The position numbers were made by a program, and so were the translations under genes. Under the pieces are notes generated by a model that ran no database searches, had not been told where the DNA came from, and was given only the letters and a program-made list of their open reading frames with translations. A stretch of DNA of 64,000 bases, taken from assembly GCA_002150815.3 (NCBI GenBank), contig NDFF03000055.1, positions 434,001 through 498,000 on the forward strand. The letters run 5' to 3'. This DNA comes from Grammothele lineata (lineage: Eukaryota > Basidiomycota > Agaricomycetes > Polyporales > Polyporaceae). Positions 48,566 through 61,737 of this stretch are shown one piece after another; the stretch's first letter is position 1; each line of letters opens with the position of its first letter.

Positions 48566-48927
48566 TCAACTCCCGATGACAGAACAACGATTTTGGTTGT
48601 CATGGCGGGTATGTTTTAGGAGGCTAGAAGCTTTTCCGCGCGAAACGATGAGTCGTGGGTTTGCGTAGATGCCCGAGATTCCGCTTCCTATAATTATCGT
48701 GGGGTCGAAGCTGGGATCGACACGTCGGGCTTCGGCGTGTTGTAAGTACTGGAAACACATTTCTTCATAGACGGTCTCGAGGACTTCACTGGGATAGCTG
48801 AAGAGAGCTTGGAGGCTCTTCCATTCTCTTCGCGAGTGCTCGAGTAGTACTATGCCACAGTGCGCAGGACTTTGCAGAGCTTGAAAGCTTGAAGGACCGC
48901 TAGTATGCCCCTCGGCTTCTCGGTCCT
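48566..48927 (-). other. protein-like open frame without start, family unknown
   Basis: About 120 codons are open with a reading such as HSRREWKSLQALFSYPSEV and VLETVYEEMCFQYLQHAEA. There is no upstream ATG in frame (a TAG precedes) and no convincing acceptor was identified. It may be an exon of an unrecognised gene or a relic. No function can be given. Confidence 0.2.
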
Positions 48928-51592
48928 AAAGTCATCAAGTATAAGTCGTTTACGCATTCGCACATGCCGCAGAAAGAGGCACCCGGTGGTACTTGCGGGC
49001 AGTCAGAACGGTGCGGTACAATTCTGATCATCTCGTCAGGTGCGGCCCCGGGACAAACGCGACCGCCCTTGATCGCACACGCCCCCTTCCACGACCAGGT
49101 GCAAGTAATCGAGCGAATGACATGATACATGCGGATTTCGTGAGATCGGCGTCGCCATCCTCAAGAACAAAGATCATCCACTGTTCATTATGGTTGTCAT
49201 ACTTAGCGCAGTTAGCGCGCACGCGCACGCGTGGGGCACGCCTTCGACGTCATCCGCGTGAACGCTCTACCTCGCTCTCTAGAAGAGCAAAGGCCGACGC
49301 CGACGCGGATGGAAGATGCCTGAGCCCGAGTTGTATCCTCGGACAGGGTACCTATCTCATCTCGATGGCACACGTCTTAAAATGGCTCGCATACCGGCCC
49401 GACACTTATGCCTTCACACCGGGGACCCAGGTACATACTGCTGTTCGTTCTCGACCGGCCGCTGCCGCCTGTCTTCGTCCGCGAAGCTCCGAAGTCCAAG
49501 GAAGCCGTTGTTCCGGACCCGCATGAATAGGATGTCCTTGTGCTCGAAGCTTCTTACTCCCAAGCTAGAGTACTAAACGTTATGGTCGACTTTCTACTAG
49601 CTGAGCCTGAGCTGTGGTCCAGGGCAAGTTGGGGCCTTGAGAGAGTGCCCTTACGCTGAAGCCGGCGTTGAAATGTTGAAACGGTATTGATCAAAAAGGT
49701 ACCTTGCAAACGGGAGCGTTGATATACCTCAGAAGGGTTTTGGTGGATTCCACCATCTCAATGTCGGTATCCCCACTCTTGGGACCTTTGCGCATAGAGA
49801 CGATGCCATGGCACCGCGCGGTTTTTGCGTCCAATCAGCGCTTTAGCACGTTTATGGCCGCTTCTGCACCATGCGAGAAACCAAGTGTCTCCTGTAGCTC
49901 ATAGGCGGGAGGTCGGTGTACGACTGTGAGGACATCTTCAACCCAGGAGACACTCGGACCATTCTGTACCGGCGTCCCATGTAAGTATACTCCTCGCCGG
50001 CTTATCCTTCCGGAGCTCATGGTGGGCACCCCCGATGGCCGCCGCTGCGGGACCGCCAAAGGACGAATTGCAGAATGAATTCGGAATTGCGTTGAGGCTG
50101 CGCTCTGTCGGGCAGGGGAACCGCCTCCTTCACGGTCAAGCGCGCGGCATGATGCGGAGGTAGACTTATCTGATAACGTAGCTGTCCCCATACCGTTCGC
50201 CCATGATCTAATCTATCACAACTGCGAGGATGGAACACCGGCGTAGACCCGCCAAGCCGCCCACGTGCAAGTCGCAAAGCACGAAATTGAGGACGCGAGA
50301 CGAACAACGCGCATCGCGGGACGCCGAGCATAGCGCGGGGCACGCTGCCGAAGCTTCTGACTTCCTTAAGCTTCGAGCTTCGAAGCTCAAGGAGGCCGTG
50401 CGCCTTGGTCCACCACAGCCTCGAGGGTGTGATAGCGTTACGGCGGAAGACTTCACAGCCCGGCCTGTGGGTGCGCGAAACACAAAGGGTCGTCCTCGAC
50501 GAACACATAGAATTCGGGCGGGATACCCACCCTGCCCATGCGGTCTCGAGCTCTCCGAAATGTAGAGGTTTGTTGCCCCACAGGAATGCCGTTATAGTGG
50601 GATTCCGACGTTCGCACAGGGCTACGACGACTATTCAGCGGCGTGTCGCTGCCCGACGGCATGAGAGGGACCGAGTCAATGTTTGTTGAGATGCGGATGT
50701 ATCTTCTCAGGCGGAGCGCACAGCTTATAGGAGCCTGAAGCCGGCCGTCGACGTATGCAGGAGTGCTAGGGGTCATACAGGAAGCGTGCGCGCGCAGCGC
50801 TCGACGACTCGGAACTTACTCGAGATGTTGACGCACTAGATCCGATTCCAAGGGTACATATGTGGCATTTCGGACTGCGGCATCTCCGCACGGAGGCCGC
50901 CTTCATGCGTTATGATGCATCTTATGATGGCCGCAGCACGATTGGCATATCACGAGAGAATGCTAGGGAGACAATTGTATGAGTAACTGCTCTTCGAAAG
51001 ACATTACGGGAGCCATACATGTTTTCCTCGTATATGTTCAAGACGAAGCGAATGTTTTCATCAGCGTTTCAGTCGTTTGATACGCCACCAGTTGTCAGGT
51101 ACACTGAAGCTCGTGCGCGTCGAGAGTGAGGATGCAATACGGAAGAAGGTGAGGAGCCGATGTAGTAATTCTCCATCATCCCCGAGACGCCCCGATCCAA
51201 GCGGCCGTGGCCGTCGGTTTCCGTCGGACCGGATTCGACGCCCGTCATGAGGCTCTAAGAGCACGATGTACTTGGTCTTTGAGCGTGCACGCCGAAGGTC
51301 TGCCAACAGGAAGCACGTCTCGTGCCACCTTGACTATTCTCAATCCCCGCGACAAAGTTGGCGAAGTGGCAAGAATTCTGCGAGCCGTGCACTTACGCTC
51401 AGACTTTGAGTAGCAGTCAGAGCGCACACGGGACCGCCGCATGGTTGTTTACAAGTAACCAGCCACGGCTGCGGTGAGAGGCCTTCCCCGAAGTCGCGCT
51501 TGTCGGCCGAACGTACTCTGGCGAAAGCAACATTCACATTTGCTATGGGTTAGTTCGGGTATGTCCTAGCCAAGCATATTACCCGTGGGCCT

Positions 51593-52030
51593 CTAATGGT
51601 TGTATGATCTTGACGTTTTCTCGTATCCTGACTTCTTCTCGTGCCCTGGCAATGAGACCTGTAAGCTACCAATATCGACGGGAACTACCTCCTTTCCAAC
51701 GCGCACACGCTCCATGATCGACTTACTTCGTGCCATGACATAGGGCTTGAAAGTCCGAAACATCCGACAGCAATTCAGGACCTGTGTGCCCACGACGCCC
51801 CGCCCCTGCAGTCCACGAATTGTGCAGCAGGTGGAGACGTTCGCGCTTGTGGATTTCGAATTGACATTAATATTGACCGGGAGATATAGACCGCGCATAT
51901 TGAGACCTAGGGGGCCCGTAGCAGTTGCTATCAATTCTTCGGGTCCCGATCCCCGCTCATACCATAGACTACGAGTTCGCCGTAAGTACAGATCATAGGC
52001 GTTGGCCAAATACTCCCATGTGGGAGCTGC
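51593..52030 (-). other. protein-like open frame without ATG start, family unknown
   Basis: About 140 codons are open (for example WEYLANAYDLYLRRTRSLWY, and MARSKSIMERVRVGKEVV). A possible acceptor CTTGCAG lies just upstream near 52034. No domain is recognised. The frame may be a degraded exon or chance. Confidence 0.2.
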
Positions 52031-52902
52031 AAGCAGAACAGGTTACTCCTTACCAAAGATGTGACATGAGTATGCCCTTACGACATACTCTGGCTCTGGA
52101 TACCACTCCTCTCGCTATGCGATGTCTGCCGCTGTGTTGTTATTCAATTGGATCATCCGCTCTATCAGGGGGCTAAAGAGGGTAGAGATATCCTGAGAAT
52201 CTATTGTCAAAGACGGGCTCCGTCAGACTCTACAGGAACGTGGCTGATTGCACCTAGCAAAGGTATGTTCACATAGCACGCAGCTCATGATCCTTTTGGG
52301 GATTGTACGTACGGATCAGCGATGAAGGTTTTGCTGAGTGGTATAGAGCGACTAGGTCTAGGTGAGCCACTGAACGAATAGGGAGCTTGTGACGGTAGCC
52401 AGTGGATACTGCTACGAAGATGCCACGATTTGGACTATGCTTGGGTGGAGAAACTTAGGGGATTTTAACCAAATAACATGCTGGAAATCGAGAGGACGTG
52501 TCGGCCGCAGGATATACTTGATTTCTTGAAGGGTGGCCTAGGCGTCCAACGGAATGATGACCGCGTATCCGCGAGGGCTGCTAGGTTCACGTTAGGGGCG
52601 TGTGTGGTTTAGTAGTACGACAGCGAAGGACAGGATGATTCAAGTTGTGGCGAAGTCATTTGGAGCGCCGCTCAGAATCCGCCTTCGGAGATGGCAATTG
52701 TTGGGGCTCCGTCGGAATGTTGCGGTGCCCACGTGGCTTGACCTGCGCGCTGCACAGAGGGTCGCGCGTGAGCGAAGCGAGTTGGGCTGCAACTGCCGGT
52801 GTGGGCACTGCGGGCCGGATTCTCTACTTCATGCACGCCGACGACCAACTCCACTATTCATACTGAAGGCGACGCTACGGTTTTTGGCTTGGTTGGGAGT
52901 AC

Positions 52903-55900
52903 ATGTCCGAGATCCCGCTGCACACATTTGGACGATCTAGAAAGGCTAGGGCAGGCTACACTCCGCTCCACAACGGCGAGCCCGGCGACGACAACGACGA
53001 CCGCGACGACCGCGACGGCCCCCAACACGACACAACCAAGATGCGCGCCGCAGTACGAGCAGCCGCTTCATCTGCGTCGGCCAACAGGAAAGGGAAGCGG
53101 AGAGAGCGGTACGCGGATGATCCAGAGGAGGAGGAGACTCTGCTTGGCGGCGCGTCGCACCAGGACGACGCGTTTCGGGATGGTGAACACATTGAGGGAC
53201 AGGCGACGAGGGAGCCATCTTCGCAGGTGCGTGGCGTTATCTTGTTGCACATATGAGATCCGTCAATTCGAACCATGGCATTAGAGATCCATTTCGTCGC
53301 GGAAGGCCCGCTCGCAGGACAAGTCGAGGACGATCCCCTTCCGACCACCGGAGAAACTACAAGGAAAATATCCTCCAAACGTAGTGCGGAACCAGAAGTA
53401 TAATGTCTTCACTTTCTTGCCGCTAGTGTTCTACGAACAGTTCAAGTTCTTCTTCAACTTGTATTTCCTTCTCGTCGCACTATCACAGTTCATCCCAGCT
53501 CTCAAAATCGGTACGTCCCGCGTTCATTTGCCAGATGCTCAACTACTGAGATTGAGGTCAAGGCTTCATTATCACCTATGTTGCTCCGCTTGCTTTCGTC
53601 TTGACTGTAACCATGGGCAAGGAGGCTTACGACGACTACAAACGCAATCTACGAGATAAAGAGGCGAATTCACAGAGATATCTTGTCCTCGACCCATCCG
53701 AGTACTCCGATTCCACACCCGAAAGCCTCCCCCACACGCGTTCTGTGCCCTCCTCGAGCCTCCGTGTAGGTGATCTCGTTCTCCTGGAGAAGAACCAGCG
53801 CGTACCTGCCGACCTGGTCCTCCTGAGAACCTCGGACAGCTCTGGAACGTGTTTCATTAGGACAGACCAGCTGGATGGAGAGACCGACTGGAAGCTACGT
53901 GTCGCAGTACCGGCGTGCCAGAAACTGAGTAGCGATCGGGAATTGCTGTCGGTGGACGCGGAAATCTATGGTGCGCCTCTCTCCAGCGTTGTAATCACCG
54001 TATGTGCTCAACTGCGTCATAGCCGACGCACCTATCAAGGACATTCACACGTTCATTGGCACCTTCACCATCAATTCTCCCCCTGCCTTGCTGGAAGACG
54101 ATGTGCCCATGGTACAAGTTCCCACTGTCGAACCTTTGACGGCGGAGAACATGCTTTGGTCCAACACTGTGCTCGCGGCCGGATCTGCTGTTGGTTTCGT
54201 CATCTATACTGGTGCCGAGACGCGTGCCGTCATGAACACCAGTCATCCTGAAACGAAAGTTGGGTTGTTGGATCTGGAGATCAATAGGCTGGCGAAGGTA
54301 TGATCATGGTTCCCCCTTTCTGTCTTTCACTGAACGGCGCCCGTCTAGATTCTATGTGCCGTGACTTTTGCCCTTTCAATCGTCCTGGTCGCCCTCAATG
54401 GCTTCAGAGGACCCTGGTATGTTTACATCATGCGGTTCCTAATCCTTTTCTCCTCCATTATACCCATAAGGTACGTTCTTTCCGCCGCGCTCCTATCAGG
54501 TTTCCCGCCAACGTGATATCTCGCCGCGTTTAGTCTGCGCGTGAATCTGGATATGGGCAAGACCGTATACGCGCATCACATAATGAACGACAATGAGATA
54601 CCCAACACTATCGTACGAACTAGCACTCTTCCCGAGGAGCTTGGGCGGATAGAGTATCTGCTCAGTGACAAGACGGGGACGTTGACGCAGAATGGTGTGT
54701 CTTTACGCTCATTATGCCCGCTAGATAATCGCTGACGGATTTGACAGAGATGGAGATGAGGAGGTTGCACATGGGTACAGTCTCATACGGCTACGATTCC
54801 ATGGATGAGATCGCCCACCAGTTGGCGATGGCTTTCGGCAGCGGTCCTGAGCAAGGTATGGTGCCAAAGCTGGAGCATTTCAGCATATGCTCACCATTGT
54901 GCAGGGCATGGACGTCAGAACTCCTTACAGACAGGTGTGCAGATGGCGACGAGGGGTCGGCGAGACATGTCCTCTCGCGTCCACGACGTCGTCCTTGGTT
55001 TGGCGTTGTGCCACAATGTAAGCGCATCCTCTGTCTCCATAGCTACTTAAGAATCGAGCTGATACTTTACTAGGTTACCCCAGTGACGAACGACGACGGT
55101 ACGGTCACATATCAGGCATCCTCACCTGACGAAGTCGCCATCGTGCAGTGGACCGAGTCCGTCGGCCTCCGCCTGACCTTCCGTGACCGGACTCGAATCG
55201 AGCTACAAACTCCCACCGGCGCGCGGATCAACTTCGAAGTGCTCGACATCTTCCCGTTCACGTCCGAGTCGAAGCGGATGGGCATCATCGTCCGCGACGC
55301 GCAGACGGGCGAGATCACGTTCCTCCAGAAGGGCGCGGATGTCGTGATGGCGAAGATCGTGCAGCGCAACGACTGGCTCGAGGAGGAGTGCGCGAACATG
55401 GCCCGTGAGGGCCTGCGCACGCTCGTCATGGCCCGCCGTAAGCTCAGCGAGCAGGCATACACACATTTCCGGCAGGAGCACCACCAGGCGAGCATCAAGC
55501 TCGAGGGCAGGAACGAGGCGATGGCGCAAGTCGTCGCGGATCTACTCGAACACGACTTGGAGCTACTCGGCCTTACTGGTGTGGAGGACAAGTTGCAGGA
55601 CGAGGTCAAGTCGACGCTGGAGCTCCTGCGGAACGCTGGCATCAAGATTTGGATGCTCACGGGCGATAAGATCGAAACGGCGACGTGCATTGCGATCTCA
55701 ACAAAGCTCGTCGCGCGGAACCAGTACATCCACCAGGTTGCTAAGCGTGAGTGGTCAATGCATTTTTGCCTGGTTGGACTCTTGCGAACTTACCCATTGC
55801 AGTTAAGACATCTGACGAAGCTAGGAATCAATTGGACTTCTTGCAGAACAAGCTTGATTGTTGTCTAGTCATTGACGGCGAGTCGCTGCAGGTGAGCCAC

Positions 55901-57148
55901 CGTCTCCAGCGCCGGTCAGATGGGAGTACTAAAATGAAACGCCAGTTATGTCTGAATATGTTCCGAAACGAGTTTATCGAGATCGCCACGAAGCTGTCTG
56001 CGGTCGTGGCCTGCCGCTGCTCTCCCACCCAGAAGGCCGATGTCGCCCGCCTGATCCGCCACCATACCAAGAAACGGGTCTGCTGCATTGGCGATGGAGG
56101 GAACGATGTCAGCATGATTCAGGCCGCGGACGTTGGTACGTTCCATCAATACCTCACGTTTCACTCGGTTCTCACACGTACCTTCCGCAGGTGTCGGCAT
56201 CGTCGGCAAAGAAGGGAAGCAGGCATCGCTCGCCGCGGACTTCTCGGTGACACAGTTCAGCTACCTTACGAAGCTCTTACTTTGGCACGGCCGCAACTCG
56301 TACCGTCGCTCCGCGAAGCTCGCGCAGTTCGTCATCCACCGCGGCCTCATCATTTCCGTCATGCAGGCAGTCTTCTCCGCGATCTTCTACTTCGCGCCCA
56401 TTGCGCTCTACCAGGGTTGGCTCATGGTCGGCTACGCGACCGCATATACGATGGCTCCGGTATTCTCGCTCGTGTTGGACCGTGATGTGAACGAGGACCT
56501 CGCGCTGCTGTACCCGGAGTTGTACAAGGAGCTCACGAAGGTATGCTTACGCGCTTCCAAATCGTCGAGATCATGTCTGACACCCTGCTAGGGCCGGGTA
56601 CTTTCGTACAAGACGTTCTTTGTATGGCTTATGATCAGTGTCTACCAAGGTATGTCTTTCCTTTGTACCGGTAGGTATAAACTCATAGTTCAAATCCAAA
56701 TTTTAGGTGCCACGATCATGATCATGTCTCTCGTACTCTTCGAGAACGAATTCCTCAACATTGTCTCTATCTCGTTCACCGCACTCATCCTGAACGAGCT
56801 CATCATGGTCGCGATCGAGATCACAACATGGTGCGTACACCATCTTGGCCTTGGTGGCTACCCTAACATTTGTCTCTCAGGCATATCTACATGGTCGTGT
56901 CGATCATCGTGACGCTTCTCATCTACGCTGTCAGTATGGCGTTCCTGCCCGAATTCTTTGGTATGTCCTTCGATACACGTACTTCCTGGCCTCAGGTGCT
57001 CAGTATCTCGACAGATTTATCATTCGTATTGTCTTCCCGGTTCGCATGGAAAGTCGCGGTGATCGTGGCGATCAGCGCATTCCCTCTGTACATTATCAAG
57101 TTCATCCGTAGTAGAGTCGCGCCCGCGGCGTCGAGCAAGCTGTTGTAA
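52903..57148 (+). CDS. NEO1: P4-ATPase phospholipid flippase, Neo1/ATP9 type
   Basis: ATP-driven aminophospholipid flippase of Golgi/endosomal membranes; Neo1-type members work without a Cdc50 subunit. Sixteen exons, from 52903-53226 and 53285-53510 through the 55074-55746 ATP-binding exon to 57015-57148; 1144 residues with all phases closing. The first 130 residues are a polar cytosolic tail, then [20 protein letters not shown] and [19 protein letters not shown] (TM1). [10 protein letters not shown] is the actuator DGET motif. [12 protein letters not shown] in TM4 is the P4-specific PISL form. DKTGTLTQN carries phospho-acceptor Asp497. The nucleotide domain includes [24 protein letters not shown] and [21 protein letters not shown] lies at about 882-892. 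The C-terminal TMs end in [23 protein letters not shown] and [10 protein letters not shown] match the Neo1 branch, not Drs2/Dnf. The gene is convergent with the Nst1 gene, 279 bases apart. Confidence 0.92.
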
Positions 57149-57427
57149 CTTACGGACCTTGGCACGCTTCTAGTAGTACACAGTACATGCATACACACTC
57201 ATATATGCGGCTTTCAATTATTGCATTGGTAGTTGTCAGTGGCGACATGGCATGCGTAAGGTCAGAATAAGGACATTGCGGTATTGAACATTGGGGGGCG
57301 GGGCACGGGAACGAATGTCAAGATGCGAATAAAGACTGCGCAGCGATGGGGTGAGGATGGTGCGAGGCGGAGAGAGAGATGTACAATATTATGATCGCTA
57401 CTGCTGCTGCTACTGACCGAGGATCCC

Positions 57428-60400
57428 TCAGCTGCCCGTGTGTGGTGCTGCCGAGGGGTTGTGCGGCGGGAACGGCGCACCAAAGAAACCTGGTCCTTGG
57501 TGCCACTCTGGGTTCGGCGCTGTCCATAGGTTCGAGCCAATTGGTCCAGGAGGTCCGGGAGGTCCGGGTGCTCGCCCAGGGAAGCCAGGTGGGCCACCAC
57601 CGGGAGCGCCCCAAGGCGATGATATCGACCCTCGAGGGCTCGTCGTACCCCACCCTGAACCAACAATCCCAGGTGCACGGCGGCCGGCGGGAGTCGTGAC
57701 GACTTCGTCGTCGTCCGCGAGCAGTGCAGACGAGCCAAGGACTCCCTTCGGACTTGGAGAGCGGCGCGTGGGCGACGTCGAACCCGAACCGGACGCCTCA
57801 CCCGTTGGACGCGCGATGGGTGCGATGACGGGGCGGGTGATCGGGCCGGGACCAGGCTCGGGGAGCGGAATACGGCCAGGACCATCGGGGATCGGGAGAC
57901 GGCTCGGGCCCGGGACCATGGGCACCTGCGTAGGCGACGCGAGGGGGTTGGACGTGGTACGACTCGGTGGAGCAATCGGTGCTGGAGGCATGGCACGCCC
58001 GGGGAACTCGTAATGGGCGCCGTTAACGAATGTCCGCGGGACGGCGGAGGGCGCTAGCGGGGGCGGAGGGCCGGCAGGCATGGACGGGCCCGGCATCATG
58101 GAGACGTTGCCGACGAACGCGCCTGGGTTGAATGGCACTCGGGGAGACAGGGCCGGAGGCATCATACTAACTCCACTGACGGACGGCGGGAAGCCTGGCG
58201 TTGGAGGCTGCATGTGCGGAGGGACTTGCGGCGTGATAGGAGTCGTAGGCTGTGATGCACTGACCGATGCGCTGAGCATAGGCGGCACACGAGGCTGGGG
58301 CTGCTGGGGAGGCTGAGGACGAGGAGGGTGGGCGGCAGGAGGAGGAGCGGCGTTCGAAGCTTGAGGCTTCGGGAGAATCTTCTTCGGAGGGGCGGCGCGG
58401 TTCGGGGACGGCTGCGACCCTGAAGGACCCGCATTTCGAGGAGAGGTAGGTGACCGAGCGTTGCGAGCAGCAGCTGCACGCTGTTGCTGAGCACGTTCGC
58501 GGGCTTCCTTGTCAGCCTTTTCCTTCTCGGCCTTTTCGCGTTCCGCCTTCTCCCTCTCCTCCTTCTCCTTCGCCAGACGCCGCTCACGCTCCTCCTTCTC
58601 CTGCTGCTCACGCCGAGCCTTCTCCGCGGCGCGCTCAGCAGCAAGCTTGGCCTCACGTTCTTCACGAGCCTTCCGTTCCCGCTCCTCCTTCTCCCTGCGC
58701 TCAGCCCTAGCCTTTTCCTCACGTTCACGCTTCTTGCGCTCTCGCTCAGCCTCCCGTTCGCGTTCCTCCGCTATACGCTTTCGCCGTTCCTCCTCTTTGC
58801 GCGCTTTCTCCTCCTCTTGGGCCTTTCGCTGAGCCTCACGACGTGCACGGTCCTCCTCTCGCCGCTTGCGCTGTTCCTCCTCCAAGGCGGCCTGCTTCGC
58901 ACGCTGAGCGGCTTCCTCCGCAGCCTTCTCCGCGGCCTTGGCAGCACGCTCTTCCTCCTTTGCCAACTTCTGCTGCCTGCAGAAGACATCGCAACCGGGC
59001 ACACGACCACAAAAAATGACTTTACTAACCGCTTCTTGTCCTTTTTCTTCTGGTTCTGCGACTGCTTCTTGGCCTCGCGCTCCTTGGACAGCTTGTCCTC
59101 GTCCTCGAGCTCGCGAAGGAGTTGGAGCTGACGCTCCTGGGCGACCTTCTCGCGATACGCCTGGAGCACCCGCTGCTCGAACATGCGCGCCGCGAAGATG
59201 GAGAACATGCGCTTGCCCTCCTCCATCTTCTGGTCCTCGGTCATGATCTGCGGGATCCCGCCGATGTGAATCGGAGCGAGGGGGCAACGGGATGAGATGG
59301 ACATACCTCCTCTTCGTCCTCGTCTTCCTCGTCCTCCTCATCATCTTCCTCATCCTCCTCATCGCCCTCGTCATCTTCGTCCTCGCTGTCGTCCTCTACG
59401 TCGGCGGCTGCCTCTTCCTCCCGCTGCATCCGACGCTCTGCCAGCTGCTCCATCATCTCCAAAAACTTCTGGCCATCGTTCTTGAGAAGATCGTCGGCAA
59501 CTGTGAGGATATTCCCTACTTGCGAGGGGTCAATACGCGCGGCAAAAAAGGACGCTCGAGTGGCGGTACTTGCCAGTGACGGTGAGGTTATTCCCGAAGT
59601 TCCCGATACCATCCGTGCCGTTGGCCTTGGCCCCGTTGACCGCTCGACGTCGAGCAGCGGGCCTCCGGTCCTGCTTCGGGTCGTCCTCGTCCTCCGGCTC
59701 GGCGTCTTCGTCCTCCTCGTCCTCCTCTTCATCTTCCTCCTCCTCTTCCTCCTCGTCCTCGTATCCATCCTCATCCTGATAGTCGTCCTCGCCGTCGTCC
59801 TCGAACTCGGACTCGGCGGCAGGCTTGACGGGCTTGCGCCCGTTTACCAGGGCGGCATTCTTTCCGCGGTGGGCGTTTGGGGGCTGGGGGCTGATGACGG
59901 CGCCGTTCTTGTCCAGTTCAACGCTTCCTGGGAACGGACCCGGCCCTTGAGGAGGAGGCAGCGTCCCGCCGGAGGAGATGTATCGCTGCTGGTAGTTCGC
60001 GTACTGTTCTAGCTCTTCGTAATAAGCATCGTACAGTACCTCGAGCTCCTCCTCAATAGCATTCCTTTTTGAGGGTTTTCATGCGCAGGATCGGCACACG
60101 AGCATAGCGGCGGGGTCGGCGTGGGCACGGGGGCGGAGGAGGACGGGGGAATGTCAGGAAAATTTTTCGGCGGCGGAGGCAAGGACGACGTACCGCTTGC
60201 GACCGCAGACGGCACAACTGCAGTTGTGCTTCTGCTGCTCCTTCATCTTCTTGAGGACGGCCTCCTTCTCGATTTTGACGAGATTCCGGCGCTCGTCCTC
60301 GCCGAGGCCGAGCCAAAACTCTTTGATGCGCTCGCGCTCCTCGGTGGTGGACGTAGACCATATCTTGTTGTTTTTGGCCGGCTGCTGGCCCGTCGCGGGC

Positions 60401-61737
60401 GGTCTGGGCTTGTGCGGGGCGGAGGCGTTGGAGGATGGGGGCGATGGATGGTGATGGGCGTGATTATGGCCGTAGGCATGCGAGGAGATCGGCGCCTTTG
60501 ACGCCGCGCGGCGGGACGGCGGGGGCGGGTCCTGGGCGGGGGCGGGATTGTACGCCATGGGCTTCTTGCCCGCCGCGCGGGACGACGGGGGCGGGTTGGC
60601 GGCAGCGGGCGGCGGGGGACGTGCGGCGGGCATACGGTTGGGAGCAGACACGGCCGCGGGCACGGCCCCTCCATGCCCTCCGCCCCCATTTGTCACCCCG
60701 CCGCCCGGTCCCACCCCTCCGCCCGCCCCGGCCCCGGCCGCCGGCTCCCCCACTGCCCCCCGTTTCTTCTTCTTCTTCCGGCGCCGACCCGGCGCCTGTC
60801 CCCCGTCCTCGCCGCCCGACTCCGCCCCCGCCGCCCCGCCCCGGCCCCCGACGCCGACGCCGAGCGCACCGTCCTCGAAGGCGAGCGTAAAGTGCGCCTG
60901 CGCCTGCGCCCGCCGCTCCCTCAGCTCATCTTCGTCCGAGTAGTCCTCGTCCTCCCCGTACTCGCCCTCCTCCGGGTACATCATCAGGTCCCCCGGCACC
61001 GTCCCGTCCACCGCGTGCAGCGCCCCGTTCGCCGCCGCCGCCTGCTCCATCGCCGCCGCGAACTGCGGGTCTGCAAAGATCGCAGGGTCGAAGGGCATCG
61101 CCGAGTACGCCCCCGCCGCATACCGCCCGCCCCCACCTCCACCTCCGCCACCTCCGTCCCTCGTCGCGCCCGAGTGCATTTGCTGCGCGATCGCGTACAT
61201 GGCCTGGGTCTTTGGGTCCGCGTCACCAGGCGAGCTCAATCGAGAGTAAGTGTGCCGTACAAAGTTGCGCAGATGATCCGGAAAGGACGCCCAGTACTCG
61301 TCGTTCACGAGCCCGCCCTCCGCGCCCTCCATGCTCCGCGCGAGGTGGTCCGCCGTCGCGAGCAGCTCCGCCTCCGCCGCCGTCGTCGGCTTCAGATGCG
61401 CCGCGAGCGACGCCGACAGCGACGCCGTCGTCGAGACGTGCACCGAGGCGAGCTCGGGCGACAGCCCCGTCCGGCCTACCGCCCGGGCGTGCTCGTAGAG
61501 CATCCCGCCCATCGGCTCCAGCGCCGGCAGCGCGCCGTCGTCGTCTTCTTCGTCGTCCCCGTCGTCGTACTCGGCCGGGGGGCTGCGTTCCACGCCTTTG
61601 CCCTTGCCTTTCTTCTTCTTTTTCTTCTTTCCGTTCGTCGCCGGCGCCGCAGGCGGGGCGGCTGGAGGAGTCGCAGGCCGGGTCACCCGAGCGGGCGGTG
61701 GGCGGGCGGCGGGCCTCTTCGCTTTCGTAGCGGTCAT
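57428..61737 (-). CDS. NST1: Nst1-type stress response protein
   Basis: Fungal cytosolic scaffold-like protein; yeast Nst1 affects salt tolerance. Five exons: 61737-60194, 60064-59574, 59515-59307, 59247-59030 and 58976-57428; 1336 residues. The start is [15 protein letters not shown]; the open frame upstream has no ATG. In order: a Pro/Ala/Lys-rich N-terminus with a poly-Lys run; the conserved block [18 protein letters not shown] and [21 protein letters not shown]; Asp/Glu-rich tracts (about residues 590-660 and 730-755); the conserved segment [20 protein letters not shown]; a long K/E/R coiled-coil (about 830-1000); and a Pro/Gly/Ser-rich C-terminus ending [12 protein letters not shown]. 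Intron 2 (59516-59573) uses a GC donor. Length, order and the Cys-containing block identify Nst1. The antisense strand of the repetitive parts also stays open, which is an artefact of composition. Confidence 0.9.

Larger units (their letters stand above)
47790..52902. other. 5.1 kb gene-poor stretch
   Basis: No conserved gene recognised. A perfect 10-base inverted repeat (GTCGACCGGT / ACCGGTCGAC) lies at 48051-48060 and 48091-48100. Two long minus-strand open frames without start (about 48566-48927 and 51593-52030) have protein-like composition and are listed separately. A related segment of about 19 bases (CGAAG..CAAGGARGCCGT) occurs near 49485 and 50372, hinting at old duplicated material. 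The sequence is otherwise unremarkable. Confidence 0.5.

Noticed and set aside
47790..52902. retrotransposon in the 5 kb gene-poor stretch
   Set aside because: No reverse transcriptase, integrase or protease motif, and no direct terminal repeats could be seen by eye.
58484..59131. plus-strand Leu/Ser-rich frame resembling a membrane protein
   Set aside because: It is the complement of the K/E/R coiled-coil codons of Nst1, which always read as Leu/Phe/Ser.
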